Origin: Goodfellowiella coeruleoviolacea
GTDB lineage: Bacteria > Actinomycetota > Actinomycetes > Mycobacteriales > Pseudonocardiaceae
Direction of reading: 5' to 3'
Assembly: GCF_024171785.1 (NCBI RefSeq)
Contig: NZ_JAMTCK010000001.1
Coordinates: 248,134-312,133, forward strand
Length of the DNA: 64,000 nucleotides
The notes under the pieces are model-generated. The model was given only the letters and a program-made list of their open reading frames with translations. It was not told the origin of the DNA and made no database searches. Made by a program: the position numbers and the translations under genes. Each line of letters starts with the position of its first letter. The first letter of the stretch is position 1. This document shows positions 8,630-17,828 of the stretch, in pieces.

Positions 8630-9742
8630 GTGCGCACACACCGTCGTCCGTTCGGCCCGGCGCTGGTCACCATCGCCACCGCCGCCCTGGTCACCACCCT
8701 CACCGCCGTGCCCGCGCAGGCGTCCGCCGTGTCCGCCCGGGTGCACACGGTGGGGCGCGTGACAACCGCCAACCACTCCCTGCACTACACCTGGCCCGGT
8801 GTCTACTTCGAAGGCCGCTTCCGCGGCGGCGGGGTCGGTGTCGTCCTCAACGACCCGGTCAACGACTACGAGGTCCAGGTCGACGGGACGACCGTGGCCA
8901 CCCTGGTGACACCGGGCCGGACCACGCACTGGGTCACCGGCCTCGCCAACACCGAGCACCGCGTGCGGCTGGTGAAACGCACCGAGAGCCCGTGGGCGGC
9001 CGGCGAGTTCGGCGGGTTCGTCGCCGCCACCGGCGGCGCGATCCTGGCCAAGCCCCGGGCGCGGACCAGGCAGATCGAGTTCATCGGCGACTCGTACACC
9101 GCGGGCTACGGCAACGCCGCCGGCACCCGCGACTGCTCGGGCATCGGTGGGGTGGACCGGAACAGCAACGCCGACCTCAGCTTCGGCGCCCTCACCGCCC
9201 GCGCCCTCAACGCCGACTACCAGCTCAACGCCCACTCGGGCCTGGGCATGGTCCGCAACTACAACGGCGGCAACCCCGGGGTCGACTTCCGCACCTACTA
9301 CGACCGGGGCCTGCAGAACGTCGAGGGTGACGTCTGGCGCAACCCGGGCACCTGGCGGCCCCAGGTGGTCGTGGTCGGTCTGGGCATCAACGACTTCTCC
9401 ACCGCGATCAACCCCGGTGAGCCGTGGACCCCGGACAGCCTGGCCGCCGCCTACCAGGCCGCCTACCACGGTTTCCTCGACAAGCTGCGCGCCCGCTACG
9501 GCCCCGCCACCACCATCGTGGTCAGCGCCACCCACCTGGCCAACACCACCACCTTCGCCGACCTCGCCCAGCGCGTCGTGGCCGAGCGCAACCGCCGGGG
9601 CGACGACCGGGTCCGCTACTGGTACTACGACGACCCGAGCCTGGACCGCCTCGGCTGCGACTGGCACCCGTCCCTGCACGACCACCGGGTGATCGCCGAC
9701 CAGCTCACCACCTACCTCGCCGCCCTGCCGCTGACCTGGTAG
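8630..9742 (+). CDS. secreted SGNH/GDSL esterase, CE2-like
   Basis: A 370-residue secreted hydrolase. A signal peptide covers residues 1-~32 (RR followed by a hydrophobic core and AQA-S). Residues ~35-140 look like a beta-sandwich and the rest is an SGNH hydrolase domain. The nucleophile is Ser155 in GDSYTAGYG, the block III-like motif is GLGINDF, and the catalytic His is His346 in CDWHPS. This two-domain order is that of carbohydrate esterase family 2, which removes acetyl groups from plant polysaccharides. The GTG at 8630 is preceded by GAAGGA; upstream in-frame ATG codons lack this. It faces the DUF2264 gene, so a role with the neighbouring glycan operon is possible. Confidence 0.82.
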   Translation: MRTHRRPFGPALVTIATAALVTTLTAVPAQASAVSARVHTVGRVTTANHSLHYTWPGVYFEGRFRGGGVGVVLNDPVNDYEVQVDGTTVATLVTPGRTTHWVTGLANTEHRVRLVKRTESPWAAGEFGGFVAATGGAILAKPRARTRQIEFIGDSYTAGYGNAAGTRDCSGIGGVDRNSNADLSFGALTARALNADYQLNAHSGLGMVRNYNGGNPGVDFRTYYDRGLQNVEGDVWRNPGTWRPQVVVVGLGINDFSTAINPGEPWTPDSLAAAYQAAYHGFLDKLRARYGPATTIVVSATHLANTTTFADLAQRVVAERNRRGDDRVRYWYYDDPSLDRLGCDWHPSLHDHRVIADQLTTYLAALPLTW

Positions 9743-9748
9743 CCGGCA

Positions 9749-9766
9749 CACTCCTGGTCAGGAGTG
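9749..9766. terminator. hairpin between convergent genes
   Basis: The inverted repeat CACTCCTG-gt-CAGGAGTG has perfect 8-base arms. It lies between the convergent esterase and DUF2264 genes and overlaps the stop of the latter. There is no T run, as is common in high-GC actinobacteria; it could terminate both transcripts. Confidence 0.5.
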
Positions 9767-11632
9767 CGTCACCACGAACGGGGTGAACGCGATCCGGGTG
9801 AGCGCGCCGTCGGCCGCCCAGCGCACCGCGACGTGCTCGGCGTCCACGGTCACCTCGGTGACGACCGCGTCCAGCGCGGGTGGCTCGGGCTCGGCGGTCA
9901 GCGCCGCCAGCGCGACGTAGACCGCCGAGCCCGACGCCGCGGCGGTGAGCCGGGGCACCCGCGCCCAGGGCGTGAACGCCGTGCCCCCGGGTGCCCGCAC
10001 CACGTCCTGACCGGTCCACCCGTGCAGCGGGTGCAGGGCCGACACCAGCTGCTCCTCGTCGCCGACCGCCCAGCCGGTCAGTTCCACCCGTGCGCCCTCC
10101 GGTGCTCCCACCACCCGGTGCACCCGCAGTTCGCACCGGCCCCGGGCCACCACGGCGCTCTCCACGCGCAGGCCGGGCACCATGGGCGGGCCGGGCCGGA
10201 AGACCGGTCGGTGCCAGGACGCGGCCCAGCCCCAGCCGGCACCGTGCCCGGCCCCCAGCGGGTGGATGCGGCGCCGCACGCTGCGCACGTCCCCGACCAC
10301 CACGGCGAAGTGGTTGTCCGCGGGGTTGCCGACCGAGGTGGGGCCGGTGCGGGTGGAGTAGGCCAGCCGGCCGTAGTGCGGGTCGTCGTCCTCGGCCGAC
10401 TCGCCCTCGTGCGGGCGCACGTGGTCGCTGCCGTGGTTGTGCAGCCGGACGATCCCGTCCGCGCCCGTGGTCTGCACCAGCAGGCCCGGCGCGGCCAGGC
10501 CGACCACCCGGTCCGGGCCCTCGCTGGGCGCGGCCAGCTCGGTATCGGTCCACAGTGGATGGTCGGCGGGTGCGAGCAGGCACACGAACGCCTTGCTCGC
10601 CCAGTACGGCGAGGCCGGGCCGGAGTAGTGCTGCAGGGTGGGCTCGTGCGGACCGTGCCAGCCGAGGCTGAGCAGGCCGTTCGCGTCGAGCGCGCCTCGG
10701 TCGAGGAAGTAGCGCAGGCAGCCGCTCAGCAGCCGCCGGGACACCCCGGGGGCCAGCGGCGTGTGGCCGGTGACCGCGCCGAGCGCCACGGCCGCGCCCG
10801 CGGCGAACCGGTAGGTCAGCGACCGCCCCTGGTGGATCGGGGCGCCGTCACCGCCGAACAGCAGGCTGAAGCTGGCCAGGTGCTCGCTGAGCCGGTCACC
10901 GTGCACTGTGGACTCGCCGCGCAGGTGGGCGTCGAGCACCGGGTACAGGTGCAGTGCCCAGCCGTTGTAGTGGTCGAACGCGCGGCCGTCGCCGTCGGCG
11001 TACCAGCCCTGGCCGCGGTACCACGTCTCCAGCAGGTCCAAGGCGCGCTGTCGGGCCCGGCTCGTCTCGGCGTCGCCCCGGCCCACCGACTCCAGGAATC
11101 CGGCCACCGTGTACGGGAACAGGTACCAGTTGTTGGGCGCGGGCACCGCGCGCAGCGCACCGCGCAGCCAGCCCGCCACGCGGTCCTGCACGGCCGGGTC
11201 GAGGTGGTCCCACAGCCACCGGCGGCTCAGCCGCAGGCCCAGCGCGATCGACGCGGACTCGACCATCGGCTGGCCCTGGACGTGGTGGTCGAGGATGAGC
11301 GGCCAGGACTCGGCGTCGTCCGCGCCGGGCGTGCGCGTGCCCTCGGCGAGCCCGTCGGCGTAGCGGCCCAGCCAGCCGTGCGGGTCCGCGCCGTCGGCGC
11401 CGGCCACCCGGAACGCCGCGGCCAGCAGCGTGCGCGCGAACCCCTCCAGGCCGTCGGAGCGGACCCCGCTGCGCGAGGGCCGGCCAGGTAAGTCGAGCCG
11501 GGCGCCGTGCGGGCTGGCCCAGCGCCAGGCCGCGGCCAGCAGGCCGTCCGCGGCGGCTTCCCAGTGCCCTCGGGTGTAGCCGGTGTGCGGGCTGCGGTCC
11601 CGGTCCTCGGCCGGCAGTGCCAGTGTGTTCAC
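9758..11632 (-). CDS. DUF2264 domain-containing protein
   Basis: A 624-residue cytoplasmic protein of the DUF2264 family, whose members occur in polysaccharide and pectin utilisation loci and have an alpha/alpha-toroid fold like heparinase II/III-type lyases and unsaturated glucuronyl hydrolases. Family-like segments include NNWYLFPYTVAGFLE and the aromatic GWYADGDGRAFDHYNGWALH, which probably lines the active cleft. The C-terminal ~200 residues look like a beta-sandwich. The GTG start at 11632 overlaps the dehydrogenase stop (GTGA). As the last gene of the sugar-uptake operon it probably processes the imported oligosaccharide; the substrate is unknown. Confidence 0.8.
   Translation of the reverse strand: MNTLALPAEDRDRSPHTGYTRGHWEAAADGLLAAAWRWASPHGARLDLPGRPSRSGVRSDGLEGFARTLLAAAFRVAGADGADPHGWLGRYADGLAEGTRTPGADDAESWPLILDHHVQGQPMVESASIALGLRLSRRWLWDHLDPAVQDRVAGWLRGALRAVPAPNNWYLFPYTVAGFLESVGRGDAETSRARQRALDLLETWYRGQGWYADGDGRAFDHYNGWALHLYPVLDAHLRGESTVHGDRLSEHLASFSLLFGGDGAPIHQGRSLTYRFAAGAAVALGAVTGHTPLAPGVSRRLLSGCLRYFLDRGALDANGLLSLGWHGPHEPTLQHYSGPASPYWASKAFVCLLAPADHPLWTDTELAAPSEGPDRVVGLAAPGLLVQTTGADGIVRLHNHGSDHVRPHEGESAEDDDPHYGRLAYSTRTGPTSVGNPADNHFAVVVGDVRSVRRRIHPLGAGHGAGWGWAASWHRPVFRPGPPMVPGLRVESAVVARGRCELRVHRVVGAPEGARVELTGWAVGDEEQLVSALHPLHGWTGQDVVRAPGGTAFTPWARVPRLTAAASGSAVYVALAALTAEPEPPALDAVVTEVTVDAEHVAVRWAADGALTRIAFTPFVVTHS
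10549..10559. repeat. TCCACTGTGGA palindromic repeat copy
   Basis: The 11-base core of the recurrent palindrome, in the opposite orientation (TCCACAGTGGA on the plus strand), lies inside the DUF2264 gene, where it is read in a further frame (HPLWT). Confidence 0.4.
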
Positions 11633-12642
11633 GCGATCAGTCCCATCCGGTCTCGGCGCACGGGGTGCGCGAAGCCGGCACCGGCGGCCCAGCGGGCCAG
11701 CTCGGTGACGGCTGTCTCGGCCAGTCGGCGCCATTCGTTTCCCTGCGACCCGGCCAGGTGCGGGGTGATCAGCACGTTGTCGCAGTCCCACAGGGGATGT
11801 CCCGGTGGCAGCACTTCGGGGTCGGTGACGTCCAGCACCGCGCGGATGCGGCCGGCCAGCACCGCGTCGGTCAGCGCGTCCTGGTCGACCACGGCGCCGC
11901 GCGCGGTGTTGACCAGGACGGCGTCCGGGCGCATGGCGTCGATCAGGTCGCGGCTGACCAGCCCGCGGGTGGCCGGCAGCAGCGGGGTGTGCACGCTGAC
12001 CACGTCGCCGCGCTCGAACAGCTCGCCGATGCCGACCAGGTCGACGCCGAGGTCGGCGGCCTCCTCGGCGGTCACGTACGGGTCGTGCAGCAGCACCCGC
12101 AAGTCGTAGGGGCGCAGCAACTCGATCACCCGCCGCCCGATCAGCGACGCCGACAGGATGCCCACGGTGCGGCCGTAGTTGCCCACCTCGCGCGGGACGC
12201 GCAGGGCGGCCTCGCCCTGGCGCGCCGCGCGGTAGTGCCGCGCGCGTTCCAGCACCCGCTTGCCGGTCAGCAGGATCATCGCCACGGTGTACTCGGCCAC
12301 GGGCAGGGCGTTGGCCGCGGCGGCCGAGGACACCTCCAGGCCGCGGTCCCAGCACGCCTGGGTGATGTGGCCGCGCACCGATCCGGCCGTGTGCACCACG
12401 GCGCGCAGCCGGGGTGCGGCGGCCAGCACGACCCCGTCCAGGGGTGGGCAGCCCCACCCGGTGACCAGGACCTCCACCTCCCGCAGCACCGCGCGGGCCC
12501 GCTCGGTGCCGAAGTCGTCGAGCACCGGCCCGGGGGCCAGGTCGCAGACCTCGCGCAGCGCGGCCACCGCGTCGGCGTCGAGCACGGCTGCCGCGGCCTC
12601 CGGCGTCATGGCCAGCGCGGCGCGCGGGCGGCGGGCGCTCAC
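11629..12642 (-). CDS. D-isomer-specific 2-hydroxyacid dehydrogenase family protein
   Basis: A 337-residue NAD-dependent dehydrogenase of the D-2-hydroxyacid family. The nucleotide-binding segment is TVGILSASLIGRRV, where the canonical GxGxxG is GxSxxxG-like as in one subfamily. The catalytic residues are visible as Arg in VNTARGAVVD, Glu in DVTDPE and His in ITPHLAGS. It sits between the inner-membrane permease and DUF2264 with ATGA/GTGA-type overlaps, so it probably handles a sugar acid derived from the imported glycan. Substrate specificity cannot be read from the sequence. Confidence 0.85.
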   Translation of the reverse strand: MSARRPRAALAMTPEAAAAVLDADAVAALREVCDLAPGPVLDDFGTERARAVLREVEVLVTGWGCPPLDGVVLAAAPRLRAVVHTAGSVRGHITQACWDRGLEVSSAAAANALPVAEYTVAMILLTGKRVLERARHYRAARQGEAALRVPREVGNYGRTVGILSASLIGRRVIELLRPYDLRVLLHDPYVTAEEAADLGVDLVGIGELFERGDVVSVHTPLLPATRGLVSRDLIDAMRPDAVLVNTARGAVVDQDALTDAVLAGRIRAVLDVTDPEVLPPGHPLWDCDNVLITPHLAGSQGNEWRRLAETAVTELARWAAGAGFAHPVRRDRMGLIA

Positions 12643-13496
12643 TTGACCGCCCCCGCGGTCAGCCCGGACCGCCAGAAGCGCTGCAGCAGCACGAACGCGA
12701 CGATCAGCGGCAGCACCGCCAGCAGGGACCCGGTGATCACCGCCGGGTAGTACTCGGGGGACACGGTGGCCGAGCTGTTCCAGCTGTACAGGCCCAGGCT
12801 CACCGGGTACAGCCGCTGGTTGGACAGCATCACCATGGGCAGGAAGAAGTTGTTCCAGATCGCGGTGAGCTGGAACAGGAACACGGTGACCACGCCGGGC
12901 CCCAGCATGCGCAGCGCGACCCGGAAGTAGGTGGCCAGTTCGCCGGCGCCGTCCATCCTGGCGGCCTCAAGCACCTCTCCGGGCACGTAGCCCTCGCTGA
13001 AGATGCGTCCCAGGTAGACCCCGAAGGGGTTGAACAGCACCGGGATGAACACCGCCCAGAAGGTGTTGACCAGCCCGGTGCCCGAGGCCATCAGGTACAG
13101 CGGCAGGGCGAGCACGGTCTGCGGCACCATCACCGCGGCCAGCACCAGGCCGAACAGCTTCTCCTTGTGCCGGAAGCGGAACTTGTCGAAGGCGTAGCCG
13201 CAGGCGACGCTGACCAGGGCGCTGAGCGCGGCGCCGCCGACCGCGTAGACCAGGCTGTTGACGTACCAGCGGCCGTAGATCCCCTTGTCCATGGCGAACA
13301 GGTCGCGCAGGTTCTCCAGCGGCGAGAAGTCGCGCAGGCTCAGCACGTCGCTGCCGAACAGCGCGTCCGCGTTCTTCGACGCCGCCAGCACCAGCCACAG
13401 CGCGGGCAGCAGGGTGTACAGCACCGAGACGCCGACGACGACGTTGACGGCGGCGCGCCCGAGCAGGCGCGGCCGGAGCGCGGTTGGCGTGCTCAT
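12639..13496 (-). CDS. ABC sugar transporter permease (MalG type)
   Basis: A 285-residue inner-membrane protein with about six transmembrane helices. The EAA loop that docks the ATPase is present (EAARMDGAGELATYFRVAL). The family is CUT1 carbohydrate permeases of the MalG type. The ATG at 13496 overlaps the stop of the first permease (ATGA), so the longer frame to 13535 is not used. No ATP-binding gene is in the operon; actinobacterial CUT1 systems commonly share a MsiK-type ATPase encoded elsewhere. Confidence 0.9.
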   Translation of the reverse strand: MSTPTALRPRLLGRAAVNVVVGVSVLYTLLPALWLVLAASKNADALFGSDVLSLRDFSPLENLRDLFAMDKGIYGRWYVNSLVYAVGGAALSALVSVACGYAFDKFRFRHKEKLFGLVLAAVMVPQTVLALPLYLMASGTGLVNTFWAVFIPVLFNPFGVYLGRIFSEGYVPGEVLEAARMDGAGELATYFRVALRMLGPGVVTVFLFQLTAIWNNFFLPMVMLSNQRLYPVSLGLYSWNSSATVSPEYYPAVITGSLLAVLPLIVAFVLLQRFWRSGLTAGAVK

Positions 13497-14452
13497 GACG
13501 TGGCCTTCCGACCGGCGGCGGAGCGGTTGGTCCACCGGGTGACGCCGTAGGACAGGGCGATGGTGCAGGCGAGCAGGATCACCGAGGCGGCCGCCGCCAA
13601 CCCGTAGTTGTTGCGGGTGAACGCCGCGTCATAGATGTACATGCTCGGCGAGAACCGCGAGTTCACCATCGGGGAGGACTGGCTGAGCAGCATGGGTTCG
13701 GTGAACAGCTGCAGGGCCCAGATGAGGGTGAACAGCACGACCATCACGATCGAGGAGCGGATCAGCGGTGTCTTGACCCCGAGCGCGGTGCGGACCGGTC
13801 CGGCGCCGTCCACCACCGCGGCCTCGACCACCTCGCGCGGCACCGCCTGCAGCGCGGCGTAGAAGACCACCACGTTGTAGCCGAGGTTGCTCCACAGCGC
13901 GATGTTCACCATGGCGGGGATCACCGTGTGCACGCCGAGGAAGTCGACGGTGACGTCGGCCCGCGCCAGCAGGTCGACGACCGGGCTGAGCCCTGGTGTG
14001 TACAGGTACAGCCAGATGATCGCCGCGATGATGCCGGGCACCACGTGCGGCAGGTACAGCCCGAACTGGGCCAGGGACCGCAACCTGGCGGCGCCGGAGT
14101 CCAGCAGCAGCGCGAGCCCGAGCGCGGCCACCACCAGCAGCGGGATGTAGAGCAGGCAGTACAGGCCCACCACGCCGAGGCCACGCAGGAAGGTCGGGTC
14201 GCTGAGCACCGCCTGGTAGGTGCGCGGGCCGACGAAGACCGTGCGCTCGGGGCCGAAGCCCAGCCCCGGCTCGTCCGCGGTGAAGAAGCTCAGCCACACG
14301 GCCGTGCCGACCGGGATCAGGAACACGAGCACGAACAGGGTGAAGAACGGTGCCATCAGCACACCGCAGGCCACCCGCTCGCCCCGCCGGGCAACCGAGC
14401 GGGTGACGGGCGCCGGTCGGGGGACGGCGGCCGGGGACGCGACCGTGACCAT
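13493..14452 (-). CDS. ABC sugar transporter permease (MalF type)
   Basis: A 319-residue permease with an N-terminal cytoplasmic stretch (~30 residues) and about six membrane helices. Its EAA-like loop is VVEAAVVDGAGPVRTALGVK. Together with the MalG-type partner it forms the channel of a CUT1 importer fed by the lipoprotein at 14498..15832. It starts 45 bases after the binding-protein stop, within the same transcript. The substrate is probably an oligosaccharide, judged from DUF2264 and the nearby CE2-like esterase. Confidence 0.9.
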   Translation of the reverse strand: MVTVASPAAVPRPAPVTRSVARRGERVACGVLMAPFFTLFVLVFLIPVGTAVWLSFFTADEPGLGFGPERTVFVGPRTYQAVLSDPTFLRGLGVVGLYCLLYIPLLVVAALGLALLLDSGAARLRSLAQFGLYLPHVVPGIIAAIIWLYLYTPGLSPVVDLLARADVTVDFLGVHTVIPAMVNIALWSNLGYNVVVFYAALQAVPREVVEAAVVDGAGPVRTALGVKTPLIRSSIVMVVLFTLIWALQLFTEPMLLSQSSPMVNSRFSPSMYIYDAAFTRNNYGLAAAASVILLACTIALSYGVTRWTNRSAAGRKATS

Positions 14453-14497
14453 CCGGGCGTCACCTCCTCCTTCTCGCGTGGTCGGTGGGCGATCCGG

Positions 14498-15832
14498 TCA
14501 GTTGGTGTGCTCGCTGGTGGCCAGGCCCAGCGCCGCGAGGTCGGGCATGGTGCCCGCCTGGGCCGCGCGCACCGCCTCGATCAGCGAGCCCTGCCCGGCC
14601 GCCGCGCGGGCGAAGCCGTCCTGCATCACCGACAGGGTGGCGGTCATCCGCGGTCCCCAGATCCAGCCGTCGCGGATCTTGGCGGCCTCCTGGTCGAAGA
14701 GGGTGTAGATGTCCTGGCCGGCGTAGTAGGCCCGGTCGAAGGCGGCCCTGCCGACCTCGGCCAGGTCGGGCACGGCCGGGTACTGGCTGCTGGTGCCCGA
14801 GGACAACCGGGCGCGCAGCGCGTCGGGCGAGGACACCTGCCACTCGATGAACTCCATGGCGGCTTCCGGGTGCGCGCTGTCCTTGGTCACGGCGAAGGTG
14901 GAGCCGCCGTGCGTGCCCAGGGCGGGCCGGGCCGGGTCCCACTGCGGCAACGGCGCGAGCGCCCACAGCCCCTTCTGCCCGGGGCGGGCCTTCATCTGCG
15001 CGCCCGCGTCCCACGCGCCGCTGAGCCGGGTGAGCAGCCGGCCCTGTTGGATGTACGAGTCGTTCTGGCGGCCTTCCGAGGGGCCGGAGATGACCAGGTC
15101 GTCGTTGATGAGCCGCTGCCAGTACTCGGCGACGCGGCGGGTCGGGGCGTCGGCCAGCGACACGTTCCAGGCACCGTCCCCGGTGTCGAACCACTGCGCG
15201 CCGGCCTGCCAGCAGAACGCGGCGAAGTGGGTGCCGCCGCTGGGGACGGTGGCGAACAGGCAGATCCGCGGGCCGTCCAGCCGGTCCCGGACGGTGCGGG
15301 CCAACTCGGCGAACTCGTCCCAGGTGCGCGGCACGGCGAGACCGTGCTGGTCGAACACGTCCCTGCGGTAGTGCAGCACCATCGGCTCGATGTCCAGCGG
15401 CACCGAGAAGACCCGGCCGGCGAACGTGGTGAGGCCGAGTGCCTGTGGCAGCAGCCGGTTGCGCAGCCGTTCGCTGACCAGGTCGGTGATGTCGCGGGCC
15501 ACGCCGTCGATGGCGAAGCCGGGCACCTGCGGGTACTCGATGGTGGCCACGTCGGGCGCGTTGCCCGCCCTGGCCGCGTTGCTGAGCTTGGCGTACCCGC
15601 CCTGGCCGCCCGAGGGGATCTGCTGGAAGACCACCTGGATCCGGTTCTGGCCGCGGTTGAAGGCGTCGACGACCTCCTGGCTGCCGCGCAGGGCGGACCA
15701 GAAGGTGATGCGGACCGGGCCGGCGCTCGTCGTGCTCCGACCCCCACCGGACGTGCACGCACCGAGGGCGCCGGCCAGCGGCAGCGCCAACCCCGCGGCC
15801 AACACGGATCGACGGTTGGGTGGACCAGGCAT
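14498..15832 (-). CDS. extracellular sugar-binding lipoprotein of ABC transporter
   Basis: A 444-residue family 1 extracellular solute-binding protein. The N-terminus has twin arginines (NRRSVLAAGLALPL) and a lipobox LGAC, so it is exported and attached to the membrane by lipid. The ATG at 15832 has GAGGAGG six bases upstream, which excludes the longer frame starting at 15874. Aromatic residues typical of sugar sites are common (for example FCWQAGAQWFDTG). It is the first structural gene of the operon, downstream of the regulator and its probable operator. Confidence 0.9.
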   Translation of the reverse strand: MPGPPNRRSVLAAGLALPLAGALGACTSGGGRSTTSAGPVRITFWSALRGSQEVVDAFNRGQNRIQVVFQQIPSGGQGGYAKLSNAARAGNAPDVATIEYPQVPGFAIDGVARDITDLVSERLRNRLLPQALGLTTFAGRVFSVPLDIEPMVLHYRRDVFDQHGLAVPRTWDEFAELARTVRDRLDGPRICLFATVPSGGTHFAAFCWQAGAQWFDTGDGAWNVSLADAPTRRVAEYWQRLINDDLVISGPSEGRQNDSYIQQGRLLTRLSGAWDAGAQMKARPGQKGLWALAPLPQWDPARPALGTHGGSTFAVTKDSAHPEAAMEFIEWQVSSPDALRARLSSGTSSQYPAVPDLAEVGRAAFDRAYYAGQDIYTLFDQEAAKIRDGWIWGPRMTATLSVMQDGFARAAAGQGSLIEAVRAAQAGTMPDLAALGLATSEHTN

Positions 15833-15866
15833 CGTTGCCTCCTCGCGTCGGTGCGACACGAGGAGT

Positions 15867-15893
15867 TTGACCACCTGACCGTTTAGTGGTCAA
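15867..15893. promoter_or_regulatory. inverted-repeat operator before the sugar operon
   Basis: TTGACCAC and GTGGTCAA form perfect 8-base arms around an 11-base spacer, 34 bases upstream of the binding-protein start and downstream of the regulator gene. Position and symmetry suit the binding site of the DeoR/LacI-type regulator encoded at 15921..17030. Low G+C around 15880-15915 suits a promoter. Confidence 0.6.
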
Positions 15894-15920
15894 TACTACA
15901 GGAAAACAAAGATTATTCGA

Positions 15921-17030
15921 TCAAACGATCAACTCCTGCGTGGAGGACCGCACCCGGAGCCGGGGCAGCACCTCCACCCGGCGCGGGCACCAGGGCAGTC
16001 CCGAGGCGGTGCGCGCCAGCCGTTCCCGCAGCAGTTCGGCGGCCACCCGGCCGACCTCGGCCTTGGGTGGCGCCACCGCGGTCAGCGGCACCGCGCCCAG
16101 CGCGGCGACCACGTCGTCGTAGGCCACCACCGAGCAGTCCTCGGGAACGCGCACCCCGGCGTCGGTCAGCTGCTGCACCAGCATCAGGGCGTCCACGTCG
16201 CCGTGCAGCAGCACCGCCGTGGCACCCCGTTGCCGCAGCAGCGCGGCGAGCCAGCCGGGATCGGCGAAGTCCGGGCCGGGGCCGGTGGCACCGTCCACAT
16301 CGGCACCAGGGGCGCTGAGCACCACGGTCCAGTCCTCGACCTCCGGCCTGTCCGCCGCGATCTCGGCGAAGGCCGCGCGCACCGCCCGCGCGGTCGGGCT
16401 GTCCGCGCGCGCCGCCAGCACGATCCGCCGGTGCCCGAGCGAGACCAGGTGCTCCACCGCGAGGTGCACGCCGTACCAGTGGTCGGTGCACACCGAGTCC
16501 ACGGCGTGCAGCCGGCTGCCCCGGCGCGGGTGCCGCTCCATCAGCACCACCGGCAGCTCCACCCGGGCCAGCCAGTCGTAGTCGGCCTCCTCCGCGGCGG
16601 CACTGTGCCACCTGGGCGCGATCAGCAGCCCCTGCACTCCGTCCGCGGCCACCCGCTCGACGATCGGCTGCTCCGCGCCGACGACCTTGGGCGCGATGTG
16701 CAGCACGACCCGGAACCCGGCCGCTTCGAGCGCGCCGCGCGCACCGTGCACGACCTCGTTGAGGTAGGCGTGCCGCTCCGGCACGACCAGCGTGACCGCC
16801 CCGCCCAGGGGGGCCGCCGCCGGCGCCGGGCGGCGCTCCGGTGGCACCAGCGACCGGGCGATGCCGTGGCCACGCCGCAGCTTGCCCGCGCGCGCCAGTT
16901 CCTCCACGTCCCGGCGCGCGGTCACCACCGAGACCTCCAGTTCGGCGGCGAGATCGGTGACCCGAGCTTCGCCGCGCGCTTCGACGGCGGCCAGGATCCG
17001 CCGCCGCCGATCGTTCCCCGGCTCCCGCAT
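15921..17030 (-). CDS. DeoR-HTH/LacI-type sugar-responsive regulator
   Basis: A 369-residue hybrid regulator. Residues ~8-60 are a DeoR-type winged helix (RRRRILAAVEARGEARVTDL, recognition helix SVVTARRDVEELA). Residues ~75-350 form a periplasmic-binding-like domain as in LacI/GalR proteins, ending with a typical LRVRSS tail. Such hybrids repress sugar operons and release DNA on ligand binding. It lies 88 bases upstream of the binding-protein gene in the same orientation, with an inverted-repeat operator between. The ATG at 17030 follows a GAGGGTGGG sequence. Confidence 0.85.
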   Translation of the reverse strand: MREPGNDRRRRILAAVEARGEARVTDLAAELEVSVVTARRDVEELARAGKLRRGHGIARSLVPPERRPAPAAAPLGGAVTLVVPERHAYLNEVVHGARGALEAAGFRVVLHIAPKVVGAEQPIVERVAADGVQGLLIAPRWHSAAAEEADYDWLARVELPVVLMERHPRRGSRLHAVDSVCTDHWYGVHLAVEHLVSLGHRRIVLAARADSPTARAVRAAFAEIAADRPEVEDWTVVLSAPGADVDGATGPGPDFADPGWLAALLRQRGATAVLLHGDVDALMLVQQLTDAGVRVPEDCSVVAYDDVVAALGAVPLTAVAPPKAEVGRVAAELLRERLARTASGLPWCPRRVEVLPRLRVRSSTQELIV

Positions 17031-17139
17031 GGCCCACCCTCGCTGTTCGTTTGACTGTTTCGCGGCGAGCATATCGATCAGCGGATGCCCGCGCCGGAGC
17101 ACTGGCGCCGTGCCGCCCGGCTGGCCGCGCACCCGGCGA

Positions 17140-17745
17140 TCAGCGCGGCGCCGCCCCGTACAGCAGCGTGTCGATCACCAGCGTGGCGAGCGCGTCCGGG
17201 TCGGCGTCGGCGGGCGCGCACAGACCCGAGGCGGTGCCGTGCGCGGCTTCCCCGAGCAGCGCCAGGTAGACCCGGCGGAGCCAGGCGGTGTCGGCCTGCG
17301 GCGCGAACACCCCGCCCTGGCGCAGGCGCACGAAGATCGCCTCGCACTTGGCCGTGGTGTCGGCCTGCACGGCCCTGGCCCGCTCGCTGAGCGGCACCGG
17401 CCGGCTGAGCGCGAACCGCCAGGTCGACTTGATCCGCAGGATGTTCGCGGTGGCCTGGTGCAGCGCGACCAGGGGTGGCGCGGTGTGCGGCCGGGCGGCC
17501 TCGATGGCCGCGTCGATCTCCTGCCACGCGGTGGTCTCCATGGCCTCGACGAGCGCCTCGCGGCTGGCGAACCGCCGGTGCACGGTCACCCTGGCCACGC
17601 CGGCGGCCTCGGCGATCTGCTCGGTGGTCGCGGTCGGGTTCGCGCTGAGCACCCGCTCGGCCGCGGCCATGATCAGTCTCGCGCTGCGCTCGGCGTCGGC
17701 CCGCAGGCGTCCCTTCTCCACCACGGGCAACACGTTACAACTCAT
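17140..17745 (-). CDS. TetR family repressor
   Basis: A 201-residue regulator with an N-terminal TetR helix-turn-helix (TTEQIAEAAGVARVTVHRRF) and an all-helical ligand domain that I cannot assign. The ATG at 17745 was chosen although its ribosome-binding site is weak; an in-frame start at 17772 would overlap the operator. It is divergent from the short-chain dehydrogenase gene at 17829, with a long inverted repeat between them, so it most likely represses both genes. The inducer is unknown. Confidence 0.85.
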   Translation of the reverse strand: MSCNVLPVVEKGRLRADAERSARLIMAAAERVLSANPTATTEQIAEAAGVARVTVHRRFASREALVEAMETTAWQEIDAAIEAARPHTAPPLVALHQATANILRIKSTWRFALSRPVPLSERARAVQADTTAKCEAIFVRLRQGGVFAPQADTAWLRRVYLALLGEAAHGTASGLCAPADADPDALATLVIDTLLYGAAPR

Positions 17746-17773
17746 TTCAGCTTCACCTACGATCTGATACAAA

Positions 17774-17803
17774 CTGTTTCAGTTGTCGCAGGAACTGAAA
17801 CAG
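17774..17803. promoter_or_regulatory. TetR operator in the tetR/SDR divergent promoter
   Basis: CTGTTTCAGTT and AACTGAAACAG form perfect 11-base arms with an 8-base spacer. The element lies in the 83-base gap between the divergent tetR and dehydrogenase genes, the classic place for autoregulation by a TetR repressor. A further half-like TTTCAG lies at 17745-17750. Confidence 0.75.
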
Positions 17804-17828
17804 GCTCGAACAGAAGCAGGAGATGACC

